Below are positions 24,839 through 32,748 of a stretch of 38,785 nt of DNA, piece by piece. The stretch's first letter is position 1; every line of letters begins with the position of its first letter. The notes beneath the pieces are model-generated. The model was not told where the DNA came from. It ran no database searches and saw nothing but the letters and a program-made list of their open reading frames with translations. The position numbers and the translations under genes were made by a program. Source of the DNA: Solirubrobacterales bacterium (GTDB lineage Bacteria > Actinomycetota > Thermoleophilia > Solirubrobacterales > Solirubrobacteraceae). The DNA is taken from positions 1 to 38,785 of the forward strand of contig JACDGG010000009.1 in assembly GCA_013815355.1 (NCBI GenBank), given 5' to 3'.

Positions 24839-25106
24839 GCTCCGCCGCCCGCGCAAAGCTCACCACGCGGGCCACCAGCGCGTTGTATCGACTATGGGGG
24901 CCCTCACACGTCTCAGAAAGCAATTCATAGAGACGATGAGACGGGACCTCGCCCCCACCCACCGGAACGGCGATGCCCAATGCCCGGAGTCGTGGCGCCG
25001 CCATTGCTACCAACAAAGCCGACTCGCTCTCACGACCCACCGCAAGATCCACAAGCCCGGCATCCAAAATATCCCGCCCTGGCAGTCCCGCATAGGCGTC
25101 AAACAT
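24822..25106 (-). CDS. Small partner protein of the nucleotidyltransferase
   Basis: 94 residues from an ATG at 25106 (a longer frame opens at 25151). The sequence is mostly helical: LPGRDILDAGLVDLAVGRES, SALLVAMAAPRLRALGIAVP, a loop VGGGEVPSHRLYELLSETC, and SRYNALVARVVSFARAAEH at the end. No enzymatic motif or helix-turn-helix is evident. The pairing upstream of a DUF6036-like transferase with a 17-base overlap suggests a cognate antitoxin or a substrate/target adaptor. Confidence in the gene comes from protein-like composition and overlap rather than from homology. Confidence 0.6.
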   Translation of the reverse strand: MFDAYAGLPGRDILDAGLVDLAVGRESESALLVAMAAPRLRALGIAVPVGGGEVPSHRLYELLSETCEGPHSRYNALVARVVSFARAAEHAASG

Positions 25107-25303
25107 AGGCCCAGATCCTAGGCGATCCTCGCATGCAGAGCCGATGCACACACGGTAATGCGTCTCACCAGGACGAGGACCGCCGCGCCGCCCGCCTCGT
25201 GAGCGCGCTCACGGCGCGGGGGGCACAGATTGACCGACACCGGCCTTCCGAACCGGCGCAAGTCATACGGCCGCAGACCGGGCGGATCGGACAAACTGGA
25301 TAC
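25107..25303. other. Intergenic region, about 200 bp
   Basis: This lies between the small partner gene and the 3' end of the broken TetR gene. It should hold the promoter of the two-gene transferase module (minus strand). A stem-like CCGG-CCTTCCGAA-CCGG around 25240 resembles an anticodon arm but has no acceptor or T-arm around it. No gene is supported. Confidence 0.5.
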
Positions 25304-25880
25304 CTACCGGTTGCCTGCCGAGCCGGGTGCCAGCAGGCCCGCGATGAGGCGCCGCACGCCCTCGCTGGCATCCGCCCTCGCCTGGTCCGGGACGGCGGCG
25401 GTCGCGATCATCGTGCCGGCCTCCTTCATCGCTGCGGCGAGCATTCTCGCGAGCGGTTCGATCGGCGGATCGACGATCTCTCCGCGATCTCGCGCCGCGG
25501 CGAGCGACCCCCCCTTCGATCATCAGCTCCGCCGTGTCGAGTACCCGGCGCGAGCCGAGGACCGCGGGTCCGTCCACGAGGACGATCCGATGGAACGCGG
25601 GATTCACGCATGCGTCGAGGTAGATCCCGCAATCGGCGAGCAGCGTAGGCCGCTCCGCCACCTCTCGGGATTTGACGATGCTCGCCGATACCTCATGCAG
25701 GACCTCGGCGTATGTGGCAGCGAACAGCTCCGCCTTGCCGCCGAACTGGTGGTAGAGCGCTCCGGTCGTAACCCCGGCTCGCTTGACGATCTCGGCCACC
25801 GAGACCGCGGCGTAGCCGCGCTCGGCGAACAGCGCGCGTCCTGCGCTGACGAGCGCGGCGCGAGTGGCTTGGGCGCCGCG
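25304..25880 (-). pseudogene. Truncated and frameshifted TetR-family regulator
   Basis: The minus strand encodes a TetR helix-turn-helix region (GRALFAERGYAAVSVAEIVK then RAGVTTGALYHQFGGKAELF) and ligand domain up to VLDTAELMIEGG. There the frame enters a run of seven G (plus-strand C at 25508-25514) and then turns to Arg-rich nonsense. Removing one G restores a normal TetR C-terminus (SLAAARDRGEIVDPPIEPLA, then LAAAMKEAGTMIA and VRRLIAGLLAPG) ending in TAG at 25304. At the 5' end no start codon precedes helix 1; the only in-frame start is a GTG at 25799 inside the DNA-binding domain. The missing first residues end exactly where the VOC remnant on the other strand begins. So the gene is doubly damaged, unless the G7 is a sequencing error. 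Confidence 0.8.
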
Positions 25881-26093
25881 GGCGGCAGCGTGATCTTCGA
25901 GACAGACGACTGTCGCGCGACCTACGAGAGCCTTTGCGCGAAGGGCGTCGAGTTCACGCAGGCGCCGACCGAGCGCTTCTACGGGATCGACTGCGGGCTG
26001 CGCGACCCCTTCGGCAACCCGATGCGCATCACCCAGCCGCCGAAGGGTCCCGTCGTCCTACCGTCAGCCGCGGAGTTCCAGGCGCAATCCTGA
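25881..26093 (+). pseudogene. 5'-truncated glyoxalase/VOC-family gene
   Basis: Only the C-terminal about 70 residues of a VOC (glyoxalase/bleomycin-resistance/dioxygenase superfamily) protein remain. They comprise GGSVIFETDDCRATYESLCA, KGVEFTQAPTERFYGIDCGL and RDPFGNPMRITQP, then a tail to TGA. The usual length is about 125-140, so roughly the first 60 residues are gone, including the first metal-ligand half. The frame stays open upstream, but through antisense of the TetR gene, not VOC sequence. TetR next to a divergent VOC gene is a common pair; here both have lost their 5' ends at one point. Confidence 0.75.
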
Positions 26094-26136
26094 CGCCGCG
26101 AGTGAGTGCCTGTGGGCCGCCGCGACAGCCGGGCGC

Positions 26137-27027
26137 TCAGCCGGCCGCGATCGTGTTGGCGCGGTTGGGCTGGCACTCGGCGGGCGCCTGGCTGTAGTCA
26201 CCGAACGGGCCGTCGCGTCGGGCCACCGCAGCTGCGACCCCGTCGCGCTCGGCCTCCTCGATGAAGCGCTCGGCCTCGCGCGTATTGCGCATCAGCCCGT
26301 CGAGGATCGGTCCGAGCGTCTGGGTCGCGCTCAGCCCCATCGACTCGTAGGCCTGGTTGACGATCAGCTTCATCGCGGCCAGCTGCGAGGAGGGGATCGT
26401 GCAGAGCTGTGCCGCCATCTCGGCCACCGTCTGCTCGAGACGCTCGAACGGCACCGCGTCGTTGATCAGCTCGACCTCCGCGGCCTGCTTGCCAGACAGC
26501 GGGCGGCCGGTGAGCGCGTGCTCCTTGGCCTTGGCCAGACCGAGCCGGTAGATCCACATGCCCGACAGGTAGCAGCCCCACATCCGCGAGTAGGGAGTGC
26601 CGATCTGCGCGTCCTCGGAGGCGATCACGATGTCGGCGCACAGCGCCATGTCGCTGCCGCCGCCGACGCACCAGCCGTGGACCTGGGCGATCACGGGCTT
26701 GGGCAGGCGCCACATGCTCATGAACTTCTGCGTCGGGCCGGAGGCCCCCGCGCCGATGAAGTCCTTGCCGGGGTCCCAGCGGCCCTCGCTGATCATCGCC
26801 TCATCCCAGTGGTGAAAGCCGCCGCCGAAGTCATAGCCGGCACAGAACGCGCGCCCCGCTCCGCGCACGACGACGACCTTCACCGAGTCCTCGCGCCCGG
26901 CCGCGGTGATCGCCGCCTCGAACTCGTCGGGCATCGGCGGCACGATCGTGTTGAGGCGGTCGGGGCGGTTCAGCGTGATCGTGGCCACCGGGCCATCGAC
27001 CGTGTAGAGAAGCGTCGTCGTCTCCAT
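26137..27027 (-). CDS. Enoyl-CoA hydratase/isomerase family protein
   Basis: 296 residues from the ATG at 27027, which has GAAAGGA about nine bases upstream; the frame extends to 27384 but that part is Arg/Ala-rich non-protein sequence. Crotonase features: VATITLNRPDRLNTI near the start, VVVRGAGRAFCAGYDFGGGF (first oxyanion-hole loop), KPVIAQVHGWCVGGGSDMAL (second oxyanion-hole Gly-Gly) and CADIVIASEDAQIGTPYSRM. The usual second catalytic Glu region is less clear, so hydratase versus other crotonase activity is open. It starts divergently from the aminotransferase gene, with 170 bp between. Probably acts on an acyl-CoA in fatty or amino-acid catabolism. Confidence 0.85.
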   Translation of the reverse strand: METTTLLYTVDGPVATITLNRPDRLNTIVPPMPDEFEAAITAAGREDSVKVVVVRGAGRAFCAGYDFGGGFHHWDEAMISEGRWDPGKDFIGAGASGPTQKFMSMWRLPKPVIAQVHGWCVGGGSDMALCADIVIASEDAQIGTPYSRMWGCYLSGMWIYRLGLAKAKEHALTGRPLSGKQAAEVELINDAVPFERLEQTVAEMAAQLCTIPSSQLAAMKLIVNQAYESMGLSATQTLGPILDGLMRNTREAERFIEEAERDGVAAAVARRDGPFGDYSQAPAECQPNRANTIAAG

Positions 27028-27197
27028 GCGCGTGCGTCCTTTCGATAGCCGGGTCAGGTGCGGAGCATCACTCTGCCGACCCGCCGCCGCAAGTGCTGCT
27101 CGCTCCGCGACGAGCCGGGCGCTTTGCCGTGCATGCCCGCCGCAGCTGAGGCGCTCGCGGCGCTCGCGCTCTAGCATTCGCAGCCGGCCGCGAGCCG

Positions 27198-28640
27198 ATG
27201 CGCCCGCCGATGGACAGCCACCCCCCGCCCACCCCTTCTCTGGACTCACTCGGCGTCCTCGCGGACGCGAGCGCGCGCGCCCCGCACACGCTCGAGCTGG
27301 CGAGCCGCCACCTCGACTCCTCGCTCGTCGACGTGCTCGGCATCCTCGGCTTCGACGAGAGCTACGTCTCCGCGCGCGGCTCATATCTGTATGACGCGGC
27401 GGGCCGCGCCTATCTCGACTTCCACACCGGCGAGGGCTTCGCGAGCCTCGGGCACAACCACCCCGGCGTGCGCGAGGTCCTGCAGGCGGTGCTCGCCGCC
27501 GATCTGATCGACGGCGTGCAGATCCACTACTCCCCCCTGGCCGGCATGCTCGCCGAGGCCCTCTCGCAGCTCCTGCCAGAGGGCCTGGACGCCGTGTTCT
27601 TCGCGAGCACCGGCGCAGAGGCCGTCGACTCGGCGATGAAGTTCGCGCGCGCGGCGAGCGGGCGCCCGCGGCTGCTCTCCTGCGACAGCGGCTTTCACGG
27701 CGTCACACTCGGCCCGCTCTCGCTCGTCGGCGATGAGTTCTTCAAGGAGGGCTTCGGCCCGCTTCTGCCCGGCTGCGCGCGGGTTCGGTTCGGCGACCTC
27801 GAGCGCCTGGAGGCCGAGCTGGCGGCGAAGGACGTCGCCGCGTTCATCCTCGAGCCGATCCAGGGCCGCATGGTGACGCTGCCGCCGCCCGGCTACCTGC
27901 ACGCCGCACAGGAGCTCTGCCGCCGCTACGGCACGCTGTTCGTTCTCGATGAGATCCAGACCGGACTGGGGCGCACGGGCAGCTGGTTCGCGCTCGAGCA
28001 GTGGGATCTACAGCCGGACTTCGTGCTCGTCGGCAAGGCGCTGAGCGGCGGATACATGCCGGTCGCGGCGATGGTCACGCGCCGCGAGATCTTCCAGAAG
28101 GCGGTCGGCACGCTCGAGCGTAGCTACGTGCACCAGTCGACCTACGGACGCAACCGCCTCTCGATGGCCGCGGGCCTCGCGACGCTGCGCATCATCGAGC
28201 GCGATCGCCTGCTCGAGCACGTCGCTCACGTCGGCGCGATCATGCGCGACGGGCTCACCGAGCTGCAGACGCGCTACGAGATGATCAAGGAGGTTCGCGC
28301 CAGCGGGATGATGATCGGGATCGAGCTGGGCGCGCCGAGCACGCGCGTCGCGCGCATCAACTGGCGCCTGATCCACATGGCCAGCGAGGGCCTGTTCCCG
28401 CAGCTGATCGTGATCCCGCTGCACCGCGACCACGGCGTCATCACGATGGCGGCGGGAAAGAACGACGTGATCAAGTTCCTTCCGCCGCTGACTCTCTCCG
28501 AGAGCGAGGCGGGAAGCTTCCTCGAGGCACTCGACGCCGTGCTCGCGGAGTGTCACACGAGCTCCAGCAGGAACCTCGCGGTGGTGCGCGACATCGCCAC
28601 GACCACGATGCGCCGCCGGGCACGCGCGAAGCTCAAGTGA
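27198..28640 (+). CDS. Class III PLP aminotransferase
   Basis: 480 residues from the ATG at 27198 (ATG at 27210 is equally possible). It is a fold-type I class III enzyme. The N-terminal SYLYDAAGRAYLDFHTGEGF is followed by SLGHNHPGV, FFASTGAEAVDSAMKFARAA, HGVTLGPLS, FILEPIQGRMV, the PLP-binding Asp region FVLDEIQTGLGRTGSWFA, and the Schiff-base lysine K280 in LVGKALSGGYMPVAA. This pattern fits ornithine/putrescine/GABA-type omega-aminotransferases. The next gene (SDR) overlaps its stop, so they are cotranscribed. With the amine-catabolism genes at 34824-38785 it may transaminate a diamine or omega-amino acid, but the exact substrate is open. Confidence 0.9.
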   Translation: MRPPMDSHPPPTPSLDSLGVLADASARAPHTLELASRHLDSSLVDVLGILGFDESYVSARGSYLYDAAGRAYLDFHTGEGFASLGHNHPGVREVLQAVLAADLIDGVQIHYSPLAGMLAEALSQLLPEGLDAVFFASTGAEAVDSAMKFARAASGRPRLLSCDSGFHGVTLGPLSLVGDEFFKEGFGPLLPGCARVRFGDLERLEAELAAKDVAAFILEPIQGRMVTLPPPGYLHAAQELCRRYGTLFVLDEIQTGLGRTGSWFALEQWDLQPDFVLVGKALSGGYMPVAAMVTRREIFQKAVGTLERSYVHQSTYGRNRLSMAAGLATLRIIERDRLLEHVAHVGAIMRDGLTELQTRYEMIKEVRASGMMIGIELGAPSTRVARINWRLIHMASEGLFPQLIVIPLHRDHGVITMAAGKNDVIKFLPPLTLSESEAGSFLEALDAVLAECHTSSSRNLAVVRDIATTTMRRRARAKLK

Positions 28641-29635
28641 GCGTCTGCCTGCTCACGGGCGCCAGCGGCTTCATCGGCGGGCGCGTGGCCGAGCGGCTCA
28701 TGCACGAGGGCTACGCCGTGCGCTGCCTCGTGCGCGCGAGCAGCGATACCTCGCGGCTGCAGGCGCTCGGCGTCGCGCTCGCCGCCGGCGATCTCACCGA
28801 CCCGGACTCGCTCGCGCGTGCCGCGGACGGCGCGCGCTTCGTGCTGCACTGCGGCGCGCTCGTATCCGACTGGGCCACGACCGCGGAGATCCTGCAGGTC
28901 AACGTGGACGGGACGCGCAGCCTGCTCGCAGCGAGTCTCGCGGCGGGCGTGGAGCGCTTCGTGCACCTCAGCAGCACCGACATCTACGGCCACCCCGGGG
29001 GCGCGGGAATCGATGAGTCCTTCACGGCGAGACGGTTCAGCAACTGGTACGCGCAGAGCAAGCTGAGAGCCGAGGCCGAGGTTCGCAGCGCCGAGGATGC
29101 GCACGGCCTGGAGGTGGTGATCCTACGCCCCGCCACCGTCTATGGACCGGGCTCACTCGACGTCGTCGCCGAGATCGCGCACGCGATCCGCGCGCGGCAC
29201 ATGCTGCTGATCGGCGGGGGGCGCGCGATCGCCGGCCTCTGCTACATCGAGAACCTGATCGACGCGGCGCTGCTCGCGCTGCGCCATCCCTCGGCACCGG
29301 GCGGCGCCTTCAATCTCAGCGACGGCCTCGATATCACCTGGCGGCGTTTCACCGACGACCTCGCCGATGGCCTCGGCTGGCCCCGCGCGCGCCTGAGCCT
29401 GGCTTACGGCCCGGCGAGCGCGATCGGCTTCGCGCTCGAGCACGGCTACCGGTTGGCGCGGCGCGCGACGGGAATCAAAACAGCGCCGCTGCTCTCCCGC
29501 CAGGCAGTGCAGGTGCTGGGCTGTAACCAGGACTTCAGCAACCGCCGCGCGCGTGAGCTGCTCGGCTGGCAGCCGCGTGTCGACTACGACACGGGTCTGC
29601 AGCGGACGCTCGCGTGGCTCGGAGACCTAGCCTGA
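28637..29635 (+). CDS. NAD-dependent epimerase/dehydratase (extended SDR)
   Basis: 332 residues from a GTG at 28637 overlapping the aminotransferase stop (GTGA). A longer frame from 28550 would run through the aminotransferase 3' end. It opens with LLTGASGFIGGRVAERL (NAD(P) binding) and continues with VHLSSTDIYG, the catalytic NWYAQSKLRAE (Y-x-x-x-K) and ILRPATVYGPGSL. The C-terminal part (FNLSDGLDITWRRFTDDLAD, then RRARELLGWQPRVDYDTGLQ) resembles 3-beta-hydroxysteroid dehydrogenase/dihydroflavonol-type SDRs. The substrate is unknown; cotranscription with the aminotransferase suggests reduction of a related carbonyl product. Confidence 0.85.
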   Translation: MSVCLLTGASGFIGGRVAERLMHEGYAVRCLVRASSDTSRLQALGVALAAGDLTDPDSLARAADGARFVLHCGALVSDWATTAEILQVNVDGTRSLLAASLAAGVERFVHLSSTDIYGHPGGAGIDESFTARRFSNWYAQSKLRAEAEVRSAEDAHGLEVVILRPATVYGPGSLDVVAEIAHAIRARHMLLIGGGRAIAGLCYIENLIDAALLALRHPSAPGGAFNLSDGLDITWRRFTDDLADGLGWPRARLSLAYGPASAIGFALEHGYRLARRATGIKTAPLLSRQAVQVLGCNQDFSNRRARELLGWQPRVDYDTGLQRTLAWLGDLA

Positions 29636-29674
29636 GCGCCGCGCGTGCGGCGAAACAGCTTCTAAGGTGGAGCG

Positions 29675-30739
29675 ATGCCCACAACCACTCCGGCGCTCAG
29701 CGCCCCCTCCGCAGGTGCCGCCCTCGACGCGACGACGATCGAGCGCCGTGACCTCGGCGAGCAGGACGTGCTGATCGACATCCAGTTCTGCGGGATCTGC
29801 CACAGCGACATACATCAGGTGAAGGATGAGTGGGGCGGCTCGATCTTCCCGATGGTGCCCGGACACGAGATCGCCGGTGTCGTCGCCGCGGTCGGCTCAG
29901 CGGTCACGAAGCTCTCGGCCGGCGACCGCGTCGGCGTCGGCTGCCTCGTGGACTCCTGCGGCGAGTGCGAGCAGTGCCGGGCGGGAGAGGAGCAGTTCTG
30001 CGTCAAGAGCGCAGTGCCCACCTACAACGGCCGCGGCTATGACGGCGAGCCGACGTTCGGAGGCTACAGCCGCCAGATCGTCGTGCGCGAGCGCTTCGTC
30101 GTGAGGATTCCCGACAGCCTCGAGCTCCAGGACGCCGCGCCGCTGTTGTGCGCCGGGATCACGACCTACGTCCCCTTCAAGCACTGGAAGGTTGGCGCGG
30201 AGACGACGGTCGCCGTGATCGGGATGGGCGGGCTCGGGCACGTGGCCGTGCAGATCGCGGCCGCGATGGGAGCCGAGGTGACGGTGCTCAGCCAGACGCT
30301 CAGCAAGCAGGAGGATGGGTTGCGCTTCGGCGCCAAGCACTATTACGCCACCTCCGATCGCGCCACGTTCAAGGAGCTGGCCGGCAGCTTCGACTTCATC
30401 CTCAACACCGTCTCCGCCAATCTCGACATGAACAAATACATGCGCCTGCTGGCCGTGGACGGGACGCTCGTCAACGTCGGTGCGCCGTCCGATCCGCTCT
30501 CGGTCGGCGCCTTCACGCTGATCGGCGGGCGGCGCAGCCTCGCCGGCTCGGCGATCGGCGGGCTGCCCGACACGCAGGAGATGCTCGACTTCTGCGCCGA
30601 GCACGGTGTCAAGCCCGAGATCGAGCTGATCGGCGCCGGCGAGGTCGGCGAGGCCTACGAGCGCGTCGAGAGCAGCCGCGTGCGCTACCGCTTCGTCATC
30701 GACGCCGCCACGATCGGCGCAGCGTCCACCGGCGGCTGA
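29675..30739 (+). CDS. Zinc-dependent alcohol dehydrogenase, cinnamyl/AdhC type
   Basis: 354 residues, ATG start. Medium-chain dehydrogenase with catalytic zinc ligands C39 ([10 protein letters not shown]) and H64-E65 (PGHEIAG). The structural zinc site is C95, C98, C101, C109 ([16 protein letters not shown]), and [20 protein letters not shown] is the nucleotide-binding loop. The [20 protein letters not shown] stretch marks the cinnamyl-alcohol/YahK-type subgroup, normally NADPH-dependent aldehyde reductases of broad range. It overlaps the convergent TetR gene by 55 bases, so that regulator may control it. No frameshift is evident. Confidence 0.92.
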   Translation: MPTTTPALSAPSAGAALDATTIERRDLGEQDVLIDIQFCGICHSDIHQVKDEWGGSIFPMVPGHEIAGVVAAVGSAVTKLSAGDRVGVGCLVDSCGECEQCRAGEEQFCVKSAVPTYNGRGYDGEPTFGGYSRQIVVRERFVVRIPDSLELQDAAPLLCAGITTYVPFKHWKVGAETTVAVIGMGGLGHVAVQIAAAMGAEVTVLSQTLSKQEDGLRFGAKHYYATSDRATFKELAGSFDFILNTVSANLDMNKYMRLLAVDGTLVNVGAPSDPLSVGAFTLIGGRRSLAGSAIGGLPDTQEMLDFCAEHGVKPEIELIGAGEVGEAYERVESSRVRYRFVIDAATIGAASTGG

Positions 30740-31332
30740 GCCGCGGTGCTCACGAACGCACACATCAGCTCGACGGCCTGCGCATCCTCGAGGCCCTGCT
30801 CGCCGACGAGCGAGCGCCACGTCGAGAACGCGACCGCGTGCCCGAGCGCAGCGCGCATCTGCTGCTCGACCTCTCCCTGATCCCCCCGCCCGCTCAGCAG
30901 CGTGTCTCGCGCCAAATCGAAATAGCCGCGCAGCGCCGCGAAGCGCTCAGCCACGATCGGCACGGTCCGCTCGTCGCGAAACAGGTTTTCGAGCATTCGC
31001 TCGGTGCGCCGGTAGTAGCCGTACAGCTCCTGGAGAGCGAGCACCAGGCGCTCCTGCGTATCGGCGATACTCGCCCAGTGCTCGAGATCGGGAGGACGGT
31101 TGGCGGCTGCCCAGTGAGCCGTGCAGGCATCGAACAGCGCAGCTTCGTCGGGGAAGTGGCGGTAGAGCGTCGAGCGGCGCACACCGGCGTGCGCCGCTAC
31201 AGCGCTCATCGACGTTCGTGCAGGTCCCAGCGTGCCGTGCAGCTCGACCGCGCTCTCGGTGATGCGCTGACGAGTGCGCTCCTGGGAGGCCGCACGGAGC
31301 TCCATGCGATACGGGCGAGGTTGATCGGTCAT
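30685..31332 (-). CDS. TetR-family transcriptional regulator
   Basis: 215 residues, ATG start. An N-terminal helix-turn-helix (about 18-65) contains [38 protein letters not shown] and [12 protein letters not shown]. The ligand-binding part is helical with [20 protein letters not shown]. It diverges from the cupin gene with a 79-bp gap that holds an inverted repeat overlapping a promoter, so autoregulation and cupin control are likely. Its 3' end overlaps the alcohol dehydrogenase 3' end by 55 bases, which ties it to that gene as well. The ligand is unknown. Confidence 0.9.
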   Translation of the reverse strand: MTDQPRPYRMELRAASQERTRQRITESAVELHGTLGPARTSMSAVAAHAGVRRSTLYRHFPDEAALFDACTAHWAAANRPPDLEHWASIADTQERLVLALQELYGYYRRTERMLENLFRDERTVPIVAERFAALRGYFDLARDTLLSGRGDQGEVEQQMRAALGHAVAFSTWRSLVGEQGLEDAQAVELMCAFVSTAAQPPVDAAPIVAASMTKR

Positions 31333-31335
31333 GAC

Positions 31336-31376
31336 TGTCCGTCGAAGTTTGCCACGGACAACGGCATCTGTATAGT
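31336..31376 (+). promoter_or_regulatory. Operator-like inverted repeat over a cupin promoter
   Basis: TGTCCGT (31336-31342) and ACGGACA (31354-31360) form a perfect 7-bp inverted repeat with an 11-base spacer. A plausible sigma-70-like promoter overlaps it: TTGCCA (31349-31354) and TATAGT (31371-31376), 16 bases apart, pointing at the cupin ATG at 31412. A TetR dimer at the repeat would cover the -35 element. Confidence 0.5.
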
Positions 31377-31411
31377 TCGTGCGACACTACTGTTCGATGA
31401 AATGAGGCGTC

Positions 31412-31921
31412 ATGCACAGCGCAGCGACACGGGTACTTGGGCCGACTGAGGGCAAGGCCGGCTTCCTCGGCAGCATCGGGGTGCGCTTCATGCTCGACGG
31501 CGAGACGAGCGACGGCGGCTTCGCGCTCGTCGAACACCCGATGTCGGCGCACGCGCTGGCCGCTCCGCTGCACCGCCACAACCGCGAGGACGAGTACAGC
31601 TACGTGCTCGAGGGCCGCATGGGCGCGCTGCTCGGCGAGGAGGTCCTCGAGGCCGGTCCCGGAGAGCTCGTGCGCAAGCCCCGCGGTGAGTGGCACACGT
31701 TCTGGAACGCGGGCGAGCAGCCCTGCCGCATCCTCGAGATAATCGCACCGGCGGGCTTCGAGCAGTTCTTCTCCGAGCTCGTGGACCTCGGCGGTGTCGC
31801 CCAAGCCGATCCGGACGTGCTCGGCGCGCTCTGCGAGCGCTACGCGCTGGAGATGGACCCGGCGAGCGTGCCCGCGCTCCTCGAGCGCTTCGGCGTGCGC
31901 TTCCCCGGGGAGCCGATCTGA
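31412..31921 (+). CDS. Cupin-domain protein
   Basis: 169 residues, ATG start. The cupin beta-barrel is marked by motif 1 LHRHNREDEYSYVLEGRMGA (His, His, Glu metal ligands) and motif 2 around GELVRKPRGEWHTFWNAGEQ (late His). The C-terminal about 55 residues form a helical extension (DPDVLGALCERYALEMDPAS). Metal-dependent function likely, perhaps an isomerase, dioxygenase or quercetinase-like enzyme; no substrate can be named. Divergent from the TetR regulator, with an operator-like repeat between. Confidence 0.85.
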   Translation: MHSAATRVLGPTEGKAGFLGSIGVRFMLDGETSDGGFALVEHPMSAHALAAPLHRHNREDEYSYVLEGRMGALLGEEVLEAGPGELVRKPRGEWHTFWNAGEQPCRILEIIAPAGFEQFFSELVDLGGVAQADPDVLGALCERYALEMDPASVPALLERFGVRFPGEPI

Positions 31922-31989
31922 GACACGACGCCCATGCCGAAACGGCTCAGACCCCCCTTTGCTCGAATCGTGGCTAACCTTAAGCGACG

Positions 31990-32277
31990 ATGATGATGTC
32001 CATGGCCGAGCCGATGACCACCCGCGGCGCCCACTACACGGCGCTGCTAGAGACGATCGACCATCAGGGCCCTGCAAAGCTGCACGCGCGCGAGCGCGAA
32101 CAGCTGCTGGAGGCCGCCGACGCGCTGCTGTTCAGCGAGCCTGAGAACCAGGAGCTGCTGCGCTCGGCAGAGGAGCTGATCGAGTCGCTGGAGGCGAGCG
32201 AGCGCTGGTCGGCCGAGAGCTGCGACCAGCTGCGCGAACACCTCTACGGCTGCGACGCCTCCGCCCCGATCAGCTGA
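31990..32277 (+). CDS. Small conserved-looking hypothetical protein
   Basis: 95 residues. Three in-frame ATGs lie within the first five codons (31990, 31993, 32002). The sequence is helical and acidic: LLETIDHQGPAKLHARERE, QLLEAADALLFSEPENQEL and LRSAEELIESLEASERWSAE, with two cysteines near the end. No signal, membrane segment or catalytic motif. Codon usage is like the neighbours. The function is not recognised; the helix pattern could suit a small binding or regulatory protein. Confidence 0.6.
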   Translation: MMMSMAEPMTTRGAHYTALLETIDHQGPAKLHAREREQLLEAADALLFSEPENQELLRSAEELIESLEASERWSAESCDQLREHLYGCDASAPIS

Positions 32278-32286
32278 GAGCGAGGA

Positions 32287-32622
32287 TCAGCGCTTGCTCG
32301 GCAGCGAGCGGGCGTAGTCGACTCCGCGGGCAACCCAGCGTTCGAGCTGGCGCTTGCTCTGAACACCCTCGACGTCGATCCGCAGCCAGCCTTTCATCGC
32401 GCGCCCGCGCATCTCGAAGGCGTGCGCGTGCGGCTTGCCCAGCAGCGCGTCAGTCTCGCCCGGCTCGACGCGCAGCATCAGGCCGCCCTGCCCGCTCGCC
32501 GCGACGGCCATGTTGCCGTCGATCAGGAACGCGAGACCGCCGAACATGCGCATCTCGCTGACACCGTCCTGCATGCCCACCAGCTCACGGATGCGGTTGG
32601 CGAGATCCTCGTCGTATGCCAT
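32287..32622 (-). CDS. TfoX N-terminal domain protein
   Basis: 111 residues from the ATG at 32622; the frame extends to 33075 but that part is antisense of the aminotransferase. The domain is complete: MAYDEDLANRIRELVG, MRMFGGLAFLIDGNMAVAAS, GGLMLRVEPGETDALL, HAFEMRGRAMKGWLRIDVEG and a final helix to PSKR. It matches the stand-alone TfoX-N family, which is named for the Haemophilus competence regulator but is of unknown role in actinobacteria. Divergent from the aminotransferase gene with about 125 bp between. Confidence 0.88.
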   Translation of the reverse strand: MAYDEDLANRIRELVGMQDGVSEMRMFGGLAFLIDGNMAVAASGQGGLMLRVEPGETDALLGKPHAHAFEMRGRAMKGWLRIDVEGVQSKRQLERWVARGVDYARSLPSKR

Positions 32623-32748
32623 CGCGACATTCTCTCCAACTGCGCCGGCGAGCGCGCCGACCGTCGCTGGGCGATCGCGGACGCGACAGTCTCTAAGCTG
32701 CTTAGGCGTCTGAGATCCGACCGGACGCAAGCAAAGGAGAGATTCTCG

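Noticed and set aside
25225-25262. CCGG-CCTTCCGAA-CCGG looks like a tRNA-Gly(TCC) anticodon arm.
   Set aside because: No acceptor stem, D-arm or GTTCGA-type T-arm could be placed around it.
25230-26093. 287-codon plus-strand frame as one fused VOC protein.
   Set aside because: The part before 25881 is antisense of the TetR remnant; only the last 70 codons are VOC-like.
26137-27384. Long frame giving a 415-residue enoyl-CoA hydratase.
   Set aside because: The first 119 residues are Arg/Ala-rich non-protein sequence; the ATG at 27027 has a good ribosome site and starts the crotonase domain.
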